Assembly (NCBI GenBank): GCA_030522415.1
Contig: CM060104.1
Coordinates: 27,170,431 to 27,234,430 of the forward strand
Direction: 5' to 3'
Source: Channallabes apus
Lineage: Eukaryota > Chordata > Actinopteri > Siluriformes > Clariidae
DNA: 64,000 nt
The first letter of the stretch is position 1; each line of letters starts with the position of its first letter. The notes under the pieces were generated by a model. That model did no database searches. It was not told the origin of the DNA and was given only the letters and a program-made list of their open reading frames with translations. Position numbers and translations under genes: made by a program. This document shows, one piece after another, positions 1 through 12,700 of the stretch.

Positions 1-569
1 AATGAAGTCAATTTATATTTCTATATAAAGGAATATAAAACCAATAATAATAAGTTAGAGCCTTTATACCGGTACTACAGGAAGCGCTAAGCATTAAAGT
101 CACACAATGTCATGTCCGTCTGTAATGAAGTGCCTCGTACAGCTTATCTCTGCAACACGATTTGTTTTCTTTCTTTTTTTTTGCTCTTGTCAAATGTTGC
201 ATATTTTTTTATCACCAACTCTAAATGTGAGTTAGATTTTTGTATGAAACAATGTGACCGTAAACCAGTGCTTCCAGTCTTAACTCATTCTCTTACTGGT
301 CCGTTATACGTTTTCCTTTTTTTTTTTTTTTTTTTTTTACATGCACATGCTGTTATATGGAGACGGTAATGTCTAGGGCTGAGGTTGGACAGACTGAGGA
401 AGTGTGTGTGCATGACAAACAGATGCATGTGTGATGACCAAAATGCTAAAAACAAGAAAGAAGGTTAAAAACACTGGAAATAAATGGTCTTTTTTTGAGA
501 CTGGGTCTTGACTTCCTTTGTTTTTTTTGTTTGTTTCTAAAGTTTAAATGCAGTGTGAAGACATAGTTG
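1..569. other. Non-coding DNA, no feature recognised
   Basis: AT-rich sequence downstream of arhgef4 with a long T-run at about 315-338. ORFs here are low-complexity and have no family match that I recognise. Confidence 0.5.
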
Positions 570-589
570 TATAAAAATACATTCTGGTC

Positions 590-1712
590 CAGTTCACCAA
601 GTCACCACCCTTTCTTAAATATCTCCTTCACTCATGTTCCTACTGTACATTGTTGCTGCTTTTTATTATCTCCTTAATTATATTTCAGTTTACATGCTCA
701 CTGATTAATTACCTCATTACCAAGTAATTCATCTTATTCTATCCAGTTACCAACATGTGCTCGCTATCATTATCTTCTTTTTTCCAGGTAGCAAGTTTTG
801 GTCCCACTTTATCTATTTTTCCCTATTTACCAAGACATGGCCACTTCTTAAGTATCTCATTTTTATTCCCCGTACCAAACCATGGCTGCTCCTTAATTGT
901 CTTGTCCTCTCCATTTAACAAACCTCCGCCACTTCTTATTTTCCTTACTGTCTCCAGTTACCTAACTGTGACCAATCATTAATTATCTTGTTAACTCAGG
1001 TCAAATTGTTGACGCTCTTTAATTATCTCATTCTCTCAGTACCAAGTTGTGGTCAATGCTTAATTATCTTGTTCTCTCCAGTTATCAAGCTATGGACACT
1101 ACTTTATTCAGTGCTCATTTCTAGTTACTAAGTCTTAGCTGTTCCTTAATTATATCAGTTTTATTTCAGTTACTGAGTCATGAATGTTTCTTAATTACCT
1201 TGTCCTCTCCAATTACCAGGTCATGGCGATTCTACTGTATAATCATCTCATTATCTTCATTCACCAAGCTGTGGCCAATCTGTAATTATCTTGTTATCTC
1301 GTTTACTCCACTTACCAAGCCTGGTCTCTCCATAATTATCTCATTTTTTCCGTTACCAAGCAATGGCCGCTCCTTACTTGTCTCGTCCTCACCAGTTACT
1401 GGGCTATGACCACTCTTATTATCTTGTCCTCTCATGTCCAAAGTCTGGGCCACTTCCAATTCCCTTTCATTATCCTTACCATGTCATTTCCACATTATAA
1501 TTTTCTCGTCCTCTTCCATTACCGAGTCATCAACATTCTTTACGTATCTAGTTCATGCGTTACAAAGTCATGGCCACTCTTTCATTTGCTCGTTCTTGTG
1601 TTACCAACTTGTTTCCACTCCTTAATGACTTCATTCCCTTATGTTACTAAGCCGTGTCCATGTGTTAATTAATCCCATTCTCCCCAGTTACCAAGTCATG
1701 AAGACTCCATAA
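590..1712 (+). repeat. Degenerate minisatellite, unit about 40-60 bp
   Basis: Some twenty diverged tandem units contain the pieces AGTTACCAAGTCATGG, CCACTCCTTAATTATCT and CGTCCTCTCC in that order. Spacing is irregular, showing old decay with indels. It lies about 1.2 kb downstream of the arhgef4 stop. The ORFs across it are by-products of the repeat. Confidence 0.75.
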
Positions 1713-2866
1713 CTGCACTTAATGTATCTCATTTCCATCTCGTTCCTCTGCTGTGGAGACGACCTGTTAAACCTCATGGATTGAGTTTAAACTAATTAAA
1801 TTATTTGCTGTTTGTTTAAAATGATTCCATCACCTTGCACAGGCACACTTTCCACTATTTACCAGAAGGTTGTTGGTTTAAATCCCATGACTCTAATAGA
1901 AATAGCAGAACTGATTAAACTGTGCTGTTTTTGTTACCAATATCACCCTAACGTTGGAAGTCACATGGTGTGTTTTATCCACCTGAAGTGTTTGAAGCAT
2001 TCTGGGAAAATGACAAATAAACAATGACCTCCGAGTGGAGTTTGTTAGCAAAACACATGAGCTGAATAAGGTGATTTGTGTTGCATGTAGAAACGGCACC
2101 CTGAGACATTTTCATAGTTTAATAGAAAGTGATTCTGGTGTTTGTTGGTTGGTGTTGCATTTTCAGTATTTTATGTTTTCTCAAGTGAGAAGTTAGCAGT
2201 TGTGCATTCCTGGAAAAGATTACAAATAAAATAATAACATATTCCAGAGTGACATTGCTGTGACCTTCAAGACGTACTGCTTTAAATAAAACCGCCTGCC
2301 AGGAGACACTTACAGTAAAGAAACGCAGTAATGTAATTATGTCACATTTGATCAAACAACAACAACAACCCAAAAATAAATATTAGTTGATACATAAAGT
2401 CATCAGGAAGTCATTTGTAATAACTCTTATTTACTTTTTCATGTGACGAGGAACAAACTTAAATATGAAAGCAAATCCATCTGGCACTGTGTACAATTGG
2501 CATCAGCTGACATGAATAGAAGATTTAAGAAAAAGAAGAAACACGGAACACCACCAGGTTAGTGATATTAGTGTGTACAGAGGCTAATCAGAGCTCCAGG
2601 AAATCAAGGATTCCCCGAAATAATTAATAAACACAGATATCGCCACAGTCCCGGGGAGCCAGTCGCCGAGTCTGATTGTAACCACCTTAATAAAGTGCTT
2701 TCTCCAAAAAATGCAACACAAGTACAAGAATTCTGCAGAGGCGTCTGTAAGTACAGCCATGACGATGGAATGAAAATAATTATAATAATAAAACGAGGAA
2801 TCGAAGGGTAAAGTTCAGGCACAAGCTGAGAGCTCTTCTCTCTCTCTCTCTCCGTCTATGATTCGT
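1713..2866 (-). other. arhgef4 3' UTR and downstream flank
   Basis: The first part after the stop includes a (GA/CT) tract at about 2,836-2,852 and AT-rich sequence. No AATAAA is seen on the minus strand close to the stop; an ATTAAA lies near 2,117. The transcript end therefore cannot be fixed. Confidence 0.4.
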
Positions 2867-3024
2867 TCACTTTTTAAAAGGTGTCAATCGGCCGATGTTG
2901 TGCCAGAAGTTGGAGCTCTTGCGTTTGGGCTCGGCCAGCATGAAGACCTGCTGCTGCGGGAGGCTGGTGGGGAGCGTCGGGTGTTTCTGCCGCAGCAGGA
3001 AGTCGTAGTAGGGCCTGGTCACGG
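2867..3024 (-). CDS. arhgef4: arhgef4 terminal coding exon
   Basis: Acceptor CTCTCAG; two bases complete Ala, then 51 codons and TGA at 2,867-2,869. It contains [20 protein letters not shown], then [14 protein letters not shown] and the conserved end [14 protein letters not shown], the shared C-terminus of the Asef/collybistin family. Sequence below 2,867 is 3' UTR; the polyadenylation site was not identified. Confidence 0.94.
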
Positions 3025-6000
3025 CTGAGAGAAGAGAAACGAACAATATTAGAGATCAGGAGTCTAGTCTGGGGATAAGTCCATGTTTCCTGCTAATACA
3101 CACACACACACGCTCATCAAAGAAAAGGAAATCATGACTTTTAAACAGTCAATTATTCAACATTTTTAATATAACTTAACTAATGTGGCAAAGCATCAGC
3201 TATGTCTGTATATTCTTACAGTTAAAAACTCAACATTATGAAATAATGAAATGCAAAGATATGAATTTCGCATTACATCATACGCAACTGGAGTTTTGTG
3301 GTTTGTGAAAAGATGTGAACAGTATCTAAAAATCCGAAGCTGACTGCGTGCAGTACTTCATTTGCACCGCGTGCAATTCCTCTTTTACAACTGAAATACA
3401 GTATAAGATAAAGAGATTTTATTGTCAGTGAATTTGTTTGGTAGCTCTCAGAGACCAGCAGCAATAAAGATAATGTCAAAATAAACAAAAGATAACTGCA
3501 CTAAAATATAAACATGCACAATGGTATATACAAGGGGTTGGACAACGAAACTGAAACGCCTGGTTTTAGACCACAATAACTCATTAGTATGGTGTAGGTC
3601 CTCCTTTTCTGCTTAGTGTCCAGATGGATTTTGAGACGTTCTTCTTGCAGAATAGTGACCAGGTCACTACGTGATGCTGGTGGAAGAAAACACTTCCTGA
3701 CTCGCTCCTCCAAAACACCCCAAAGTGACTCAATAATATTTAGAACTGGTGACTGTGCAGGCCATGGGAGATGTTCAACTTCACTTTTATGTTCATCAAG
3801 CCACTCTGTGGTTTTATGTTTTGTGGATACAATCAGGGTTAGCACCCGGATGTGGTTCGTCCTTCTTGGGATACTGACGTTACCCTGGATACCGCAACTC
3901 TTTGTACATCATAGAGACTTGCTGTCTTGGTCACAGATGCACCAGCGAGATGCGCACCAACAATTTGTCCTCTTTTGAACTCTGATATGTCACCCATAAT
4001 GTTCATTGTGTGCATTGAAATATTTTTTACGCAAAACTGTGCTATTACTCTGCTAATTAAACCTTCACACTCGGCTCTTATTGGTGGATTGTCAAATTTA
4101 GCCATGAAATGGCCAGTGTTTCAGTTTCATTGTCCAACCCTTGTACTGTGGGACTTGGATCTTGCTGCAAACAGTGCAAACAGGTACAGTATTCTCAGAA
4201 ATAAGGAAGTAGTGCACAAATAATAATAATAATAATAATAATAATACAGTCCCGCGTATTACAGTCCAAAATGTAGTTAAATTCATAAAAATACAATATA
4301 ATAAATAAAACTCCGTTAGTGAGCTTTGTCTATTTTATGTTTTCATACAGCAGACAGAGAGGAAACATTCTAACATTTTAAATAAAATTTGTTTAATATT
4401 ACAGCGGATCTGCATTATTACCTGCATTGTTTTCGGGTTCTTTCATTTTTATAAAGTTGCTTATACAACAGTTAATCCCGACCGAGTAATGATTGTGATT
4501 TGGTGATGGGTGAGAGGCATTCCACGACGTTTAACTACGTATATGCATCACTCTGTGTCACAGGTATTTTAATAACCATTAACTCCTGATCAAGGTTCTT
4601 GGTTTAGAACAAAGGATTGTACTTCCTACATAGTGCACATGCTTTCCATTTAACCCTATTTGGGATTCACGGAGCTGATATTCTAAACTGGAAAAAGTGG
4701 AAATATACAGTGAAGTAAATCTGGTAAGTTTCTCAGGACTGTCCACCACCTCCATGGTTTATTCTCCGCACTTTGTGGCCACCAGTGGCGGCTGATAGCT
4801 TTTGAAACAGGGGAAGCTCATATTAGGCCTTCATCATAAACATTTTTATTATAATTACATTTTTCATCATAAAAAAAATCACCTGCAAATCCGCATGGGA
4901 CTGAACTCGAATCTCTGTAGGCTCTCTGTAGAGTTCAGTCCCATGCGGATTGAGGGGCGTTTCTGGGATTTTCAGGTTTCAGCCCCATACTGTAGATGTT
5001 TAACACAGAATCAGTACTCAAATGAATCTTATTGATCACACACGCTGTTTACCGTATAAACCTTTGTCTATGTACAGGTACAATCAAAAAAATATAACCA
5101 GAAAACAACATACTGTATAACTTTAAACTTACATTGATTAGCAATATAAAAAACACACCTATGAGGCTGGACAATGGAATAAACTATGTGGGGGCCAATA
5201 GTGTCAAACATTTATCTCTTCATTCTTTGACAATACTGCTGCTTTTTGTTGGAAACTGGCAGACATAAAAAATGTGAAAAATAGGTTCTGATGCAACGAC
5301 TTCAATCAATGTTGGGGACACAGTGTTAATGTGCCTGAGAGGCTGCTGCGCTTTCAGAGAACTGAACTGTAGAACTGAACTGTAGAACTGAAGATGGAAG
5401 GTTTTTCAAGTCACATGGTTGTGGGTCTCCAAATGCACAGCAGGCCTGAAGAATAGAACATCTTTTTTGTTCATGTGACTTGAAAAACCTTCCATCTACA
5501 GTTAAATATAAATGTTAAAACTTTGATCATGTTATCTAGTTGAAATTAGTGTTTAGCTACATAAATAAGACAGTAGGTTCTCTATTCAACCCCTTAACAT
5601 TTCAAAGCTACTCGGCTATTTATTCAAATTCATTAATATAGACAAACATTGTTTTAATGTAATTAAACAGCATCTTTTTAATATCATTCTTTTTTGTTTG
5701 TTTATTTCTATTCATTAAAAAAAGTAACTTTTTCTAAATCAAAGTGACAAAAACACTACTCTAAGGCTAATAAATGTATTTTACGATTTGGGACATTATT
5801 TAATACAATATTTATTACAAAAACAGGATTTTTCTATCTCTATAAATCACACTGCTATACAGTTAAATGAGGCACTGAATGCTGTCTGTCACTATTGTTA
5901 ATCATTTATGTGCATAACTCTATGGTAGTTAATGCCATATGCACTGTGTAATGTTTTATATAGACAGTTAGGTTTTCCAATTAAAACAGCAGCGGCATGA

Positions 6001-7958
6001 TTGATGTATAAAATAGACTATAGATTTACAGAGTCTATATTAATAGCTTCATGTTCACTAGAGGAAACAGCTGGTGTGATGAGGGTGAACACAGTGAAGA
6101 TGTAACTGATTAATCCCTCATGACATTTTGTAAACTGTATTTATGAGAAAGGACTGCACTGATGCAGATATAACAATTTATCTAAAAACACACACCTTGG
6201 CTTAATCCTTAATTGAAGACCACGCTTAAAGACGGGGAGGAGCCGAAGTCTGGCGACACTTTCATTTTCACCAACAATTTGTGTGAAGTTTACGGAGAAT
6301 TTTTAGGGGGGCTGAGTACAAATGTTGTACTTGTAAAAAATGGCCTAGCGATGTGCTGTCTGTAGCGCTGATGTATACTTAAGACATGCTGTCAATCAAA
6401 AAAGGGGTTCCGCCCTTTAAACAGCTCCTCCAATCATCATGCAGCAGCCCAGCGTCCTGTCCCGCCCACTGCTCCATTCACCCCCAGAGAGGCTGAGGAG
6501 TGACGATTTTGGTGCATTTATCCAATTACCGTCCAGCTTTTCTGCAGTGTAAAAAGCTCCTCTGTGCTGTCCATAGAGCTCCAGTGAAGCTGGGCTTCAG
6601 GAGGGTTTAACGCGCTGTGCTGCACGGAAATGTAGGACAAGAAAATCGCCTCAAACAATCTACAATAAGTACCAGATTCTGAACGAGCTAGTCATGAAGT
6701 TCAACGCGTTCTAGCACACTTTTATTAAAACCAGTATAAATACGACAGTGCAGATATGAGCATTTATTTTCTGACATAGTAGAGGAGGCGGAGCTTCCCT
6801 TGTAGTCTTAGAGCAGCCGACACTGGTGGCCACATACGTAGTACCAGTAAGAATTTAAAACTACTTTCACCCCTGTTAATTACACTAACCGTCGGTCGCC
6901 AGCTCCGCCAGTCGCAGTTAGTTAGTTCCACAAGGTGCGGAAGGATATGTGTGGGCGGGGAACAGTAACTGGTTAAATAAAGAAACAAATCATAATCTGT
7001 TGATAATAAATGGTATTTGTGGCAATGCGGTCGTACGCACAAGTCCATCTCATGTGATAGTGCTTTAATATAAAAATAAATGTTCTTCAGACGTAGCATC
7101 AAGTTTACAAGTTAACACATGTAGGGTATGAACATGAACATGTGGGGTTATACTGTATGTACTGTACATGAACATGTGGGGTTATACTGTATGTACTGTA
7201 CATGAACATGTGGGGTTATACTGTATGTACTGTACATGAACATGAGCTCGCTGGATCTGACCTTTGGGCTTTCCTGCTGGATGACTTTTACAGGCGTTCA
7301 GCATGGCCTGCTTCTTCTGCACCTCAGTGATGGAAAAACCTGCAGAGACCAACATGAGAGGAGAAAAGAGCCACATTAATGCTTTTTACACCACATAGTG
7401 CAGCTACAAATCACACGTATATATATTAATTATATAACTCCTTCCTCCATTAATTCACTCCAGTTACCTGGCTGGTTTTATTGGATACTTCTTACGTTTA
7501 CTGCACTACATGCTACAGTACAACACTTTACATCTACTCCTACTTTACATTTCTGCATGGTGGTGTGTTACATAACTACGGTGGTGTGTGGCATTTGAAG
7601 TGGGACTATTTGTGAAATAGAGCAAGACGAAGCATGGACAAGCTGTGGGTTTATTTTCTTCTGATTTCTAGGCAATGCCTGTCTCGTGGCTGGACCATAA
7701 GTGAGGACATGAACGTCTTTCATGGACTTTCCACAACATTATAAATGTGACTTCATTTCACCACCAAGTCAGTAATTATTTTCATTTAACAGCAAAACAC
7801 AGTGGTTTATTCTTCACTTGAGAAATAAATGAATCCATGGTTCATGTTTAGAAATCTGGAGTCCTGGGTGTAGTTTATACACTTTGATCTACCGTAATAA
7901 AACTGAAAAAATCAATCAAACTACTTCACATGTTTGTGTTGATTTCCATAGGTATACA

Positions 7959-8012
<54 letters not shown>

Positions 8013-9623
8013 TGGTGTGAAAAACTATTTGCCCCCTCCTGATTTCTTATTCTTTTGCATGTTTGTCACACAAAATGTTTCTGATCATCAAACACATTTA
8101 ACTATTAGTCAAAGATAACACAAGCAAACACAAAATGCAGTTTTTAAATGAGGGGTTTTATTATTTAGGGAGAAAAAGATCCAAACCTACATGGCCCTGT
8201 GTGAAAAAGTAATTGCCCCCTGAACCTAATAACTGGTTGGGCCACCCTTAGCAGCAACAACTGCAATCAAGCGTTTGCGATAACTTGCAACGAGTCTTTT
8301 ACAGCGCTCTGGAGGAATTTTGGCCCACTCATCTTTGAAGAATTGTTGTAATTCAGCTTTATTTGAGGGTTTTCTAGCATGAACAGCCTTTTTAAGCTCA
8401 TGCCACAACATCTCAATAGGATTCAGGTCAGGACTTTGACTAGGCCACTCCAAAGTCTTCATTTTGTTTTTCTTCAGCCATTCAGAGGTGGATTTGCTGG
8501 TGTGTTTTGGGTCATTGTCCTGCTGCAGCACCCAAGATCGCTTCAGCTTGAGTTGACGAACAGATGGCCGGACATTCTCCTTCAGGATTTTTTGGTAGAC
8601 AGTAGAATTCATGGTTCCATCTATCACAGCAAGCCTTCCAGGTCCTGAAGCAGCAAAACAACCCCAGACCATCACACTGCCACCACCATGTTTTACTGTT
8701 GGTATGATGTTTTTTTTCTGAAATGCTGTGTTACTTTTACGCCAGATGTAACGGGACACGCACCTTCCAAAAAGTTCAACTTTTGTCTCGTCGGTCCACA
8801 AGGTATTTTCCCAAAAGTCTTGGCAATCATTGAGATGTTTTTTAGCAAAATTGAGACGAGCCTTAATGTTCTTTTTGCTTAAAAGTGGTTTGCGCCTTGG
8901 AAATCTGCCATGCAGGCCGTTTTTGCCCAGTCTCTTTCTTATGGTGGAGTCGTGAACACTGACCTTAATTGAGGCAAGTGAGGCCTGCAGTTCTTTAGAT
9001 GTTGTCCTGGGGTCTTTTGTGGCCTCTCGGATGAGTTGTCTCTGCGCTCTTGGGGTAATTTTGGTCGGCCGGCCACTCCTGGGAAGGTTCACCACTGTTC
9101 CATGTTTTTGCCATTTGTGGATAATGGCTCTCACTGTGGTTCGCTGGAGTCCCAAAGCTTTAGAAATGGCTTTATAACCTTTACCAGACTGATAGATCTC
9201 AATTACTTTTGTTCTCATTTGTTCCTGAATTTCTTTGGATCTTGGCATGATGTCTAGCTTTTGAGGTGCTTTTGGTCTACTTCTCTGTGTCAGGTAGCTC
9301 CTATTTAAGTGATTTCTTGATTGAAACAGGTGTGGCAGTAATCAGGCCTGGGGGTGACTACAGAAATTGAACTCAGGTGTGATAAACCACAGTTAAGTTA
9401 TTTTTTAACAAGGGGGGCAATCACTTTTTCACACAGGGCCATGTAGATTTGGAGTTTTTTTCTCCCTTAATAACACAAACCTTCATTTAAAAACTGCATT
9501 TTGTGTTCAATTATGTTATCTTTGACTAATAGTTAACGGATTTTGATGAGCAGAAACATTTAAGTGTGACAAACATGCAAAAGAATAAGAAATCAGGAAG
9601 GGGGCAAATAGTTTTTCACACCA

Positions 9624-9705
<82 letters not shown>

Positions 9706-12700
9706 CACCTGTTTCTCGGTCATGCTGCACCTGCTCCCTCTCGTCTCTGAAGGCTCGGAGCCAGCGCTCTTTCTGTTCGGGTTTTTTAGCGCACAGGAGA
9801 TGGAGCTCGTCTCCACTGGGTGAGCGGAGCTTCACGGCGTTCTTCACACTCATGTTCAGCTCCCTGTCCTTCCCGTCCTCCACGTCCAACACCTCCATCT
9901 GATCCATGTCCACCCTGCCCTTGTAGTACAGCATGTCCCTGCGCAGCAGATCCTGAACCAGCAACGACAAACATGAAAGGATCAAAACGTGAGTCGACGC
10001 TTTACTCCAAACAGGTCCTGTTGGTCTATCAAACATGTACGGTTGCCGTTATCTTCTCTGTCCTGAAGACGCTGGAAAACGTAATGCTACATGTTTACCT
10101 CTGATTGCTACAAAATTGCTGACACTAGAGACTCCTTCCATACATTAACCTTACCCTGGAGAAAACTTTTACAATAAATATGATTACTAATCTGTTTGTG
10201 TAGAGCATCTACTGTACAAATCCCACAAAATAAGCTGTTGCTATGGAAATTATAACATATCAATATAACAATTGTATTAATATAATCCTGCACTGGTTGT
10301 CAAAGCAGCTGTTATGGAAAATTAATCAACATCTTCTGACCAATCCGATGATACTGTGTGTAAGGTATAGTACTCTGTAAATCAAATTACCATAATTATG
10401 TTTTAAACTATATAAATAAAATGAATATATAAATATTTATGTATTTATCTATGTAATCTATAGATATAAAAATAAAGGTTTTGTCTGTACATTGGTCAGA
10501 ACTCGCTCTTTCGATGATATCTTTACATTGAAGGACATGAAACCAGTCTCAGAAAAATGTGTCTGTATGTCTGTCCATGTTTATGTGTATGTTTGTGATC
10601 AAAGTTTAAATACAAGAAATTTTTGTGTCACAGCATCACGCAAAACTGGCTGGATAGAATTTAATAAAACGTTGCCGGTCCTTAGATATCCGCCTGAAGT
10701 TTAACCTGCACCATAAGTGAAAACAAAATGTTGAATAGAAATGAAGTTATGAGCAGTTATGTGCCAGACTACAAACAGTTTTGACAGCATATATCAGAAC
10801 AACAGTGTTGGCAGCCATGATAACGTAATGCTAACTGACAATACGTTTTCTCCACGTTGGATGGAACTCGTTGTCTCAACCTGGAATTTTTTCTACGAGT
10901 TGAGTTGAGAGTGTTAGATTCTGCCTGAGGGTGTTTCTTTCAGCTCTCACCTTTTTACAGTACACCATCTGATGGTTGAAAAGGAAAAACATGCGCTGCT
11001 GGCTCTTGGCATGAGGTGGAGAGATCTTCGTGAGCTCCCCGGAGTAGATCAGATCCGAGCTCCTGCTGAGGATGTCTTCACCCTGATACACACAAACAAA
11101 CAACCAAACATTTACAGTACATAATAGCCCTGTTGAATGCTGGATTCTGATTGGTCAAAATCCACACCATCCCACACCATTTTTACGGTAATTGCTATAA
11201 AAGTATGGACATGAAAAATATGATGGAATAGTGGCATAATCAGCTTTCAGCAGGTACATGTAGCTCTACATACTGTATAACATATCTGAATCTGTTACAT
11301 AAAGAACAATAAAGTAGGTAACATTTTCTTACAGGTAGGTACAACATGTTTCTTTTTTCAGATACATATTTTCTCTCATCTATAATTAAAAATGATGAAA
11401 CGTCCCTCTGCCGTTTGAGCTACCTACTGCAGCTCAGACTCTACATTGATCACTTGATCACTTAAAAGTTTTTCTATTACATCATCAACTTCTCATGCTA
11501 CCATTTAACAGCAGTATCCTGTTACCATGGTGACCATGATTTTGGTGGCTCAGTGGTAGGTTTCTCGCCTCCAATGCGGGAGGCCCGTGTTTGATTCCCA
11601 CCCAATGCCCAAACCGTGCCAGTCAGCTGTGGCAACCACTCGTTATGGGAACAGCCGAAAGACCAACAAGAGCTAACAATAAGTTAAAGAGCTACCTAGC
11701 TTCACCTGCAAAAAACTCCAGGTAAATGGTTTAAAGACATGGAGCTTACTCCCTGATTGAGCGTAGTCCCACCCCTGAATCCATTTTTAGACCCAAGTAC
11801 TGAGAAAGTTTCAGTTTGAAATTTTCCTGCAAAACAGGTTTTAGTATATTAAATAATACAGGAACATGAGATTACCTCCCAGTCTTCGATGGAGCTCTGC
11901 CACTGGGCGATCTTATCCACGTTCTCCAGACGCCGTTTTCTCTCGTTGATCAGCCTGGCCACGTTCTTCATCCCATTTAAAGCTGCCTCTACATCTTTGT
12001 AGTCCCTAGGAAAAGAAAATGTAATCATGAGACATCACAAAAAACACTGATTTTGTGATCAAAGTTTAAATGCAAGAAATTTTAGTGGCTTTACTTTTGA
12101 AGCCTGTTATCTTCTATGCTTTTGGTAATGTTCATCATTGATTGAGCTCATGTGTAGTCCATTTTTAAAAGGAAGTACTGTCAACTGATGTCATGGTGCT
12201 AAAAATTCCAAAGTCATGGGTTCAATCCCCATACATACAAATATGGGGCAGTAGTGGCTCCGGAGTTGAGGCTCAGAAGATAGTGGTTATTGAGCTCCAG
12301 TACCACCAAACTGCCACAACTGGACCCTTAATCAAGGCTCTGAACCCTGCCTGCTCTAGGGGGTGCTGTGTCTTGGCTGACCCTGCACTCTGAACTCAGC
12401 CTGAACCCCAACATCAACTTCAACTACATACCTGTGCTGGGGGTTGGTGTACTTGAGTAACTCGGCCAGCTGCAGTGGGTACTTGCAGATCTTCTGGACA
12501 GGAGTGAGGAGGAATCCATCCAGAGAAATGTCGATCATCTTTTGTAGGAGACGGCAGGCCTCGAAGAAGAACACATACTTGTTGAGCTTCATAAGCTTGG
12601 AGAGCTGGACGCAAGCATTCGGGTGGTTGTTACAGTACTCCGAGTAGATCTGGAAATCTGTTTGCTAGAAAAACATAAAAGAGATTACACTGGAATCAAA

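Larger units (their letters stand above)
4783..6825. mobile_element. Non-autonomous hAT element with exact 8-bp TSD
   Basis: The left end CAGTGGCGGCTG and right end CAGCCGACACTG form short inverted termini. The flanking octamer GTGGCCAC is present at 4,775-4,782 and again at 6,826-6,833, the 8-bp duplication expected of hAT. No transposase ORF is visible in the 2,043 bp. It carries two perfect internal palindromes (listed separately). It is inserted in a copy of a dispersed repeat whose other copy at 29.3-29.9 kb lacks it. Confidence 0.9.
4644..7075 (+). repeat. Dispersed repeat copy 1, split by the hAT insertion
   Basis: Segments 4,644-4,782 and 6,834-about 7,075 are continuous in the inverted copy at 29.3-29.9 kb. 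Shared text includes GTTTCTCAGGACTGTCCAC and ACCCCTGTTAATTACA. A third, more distant copy is near 44.3-44.9 kb. Confidence 0.8.

Noticed and set aside
590..1712. Cluster of plus-strand ORFs downstream of arhgef4
   Set aside because: They follow a decayed minisatellite, and frames change with unit indels; no coding signal.
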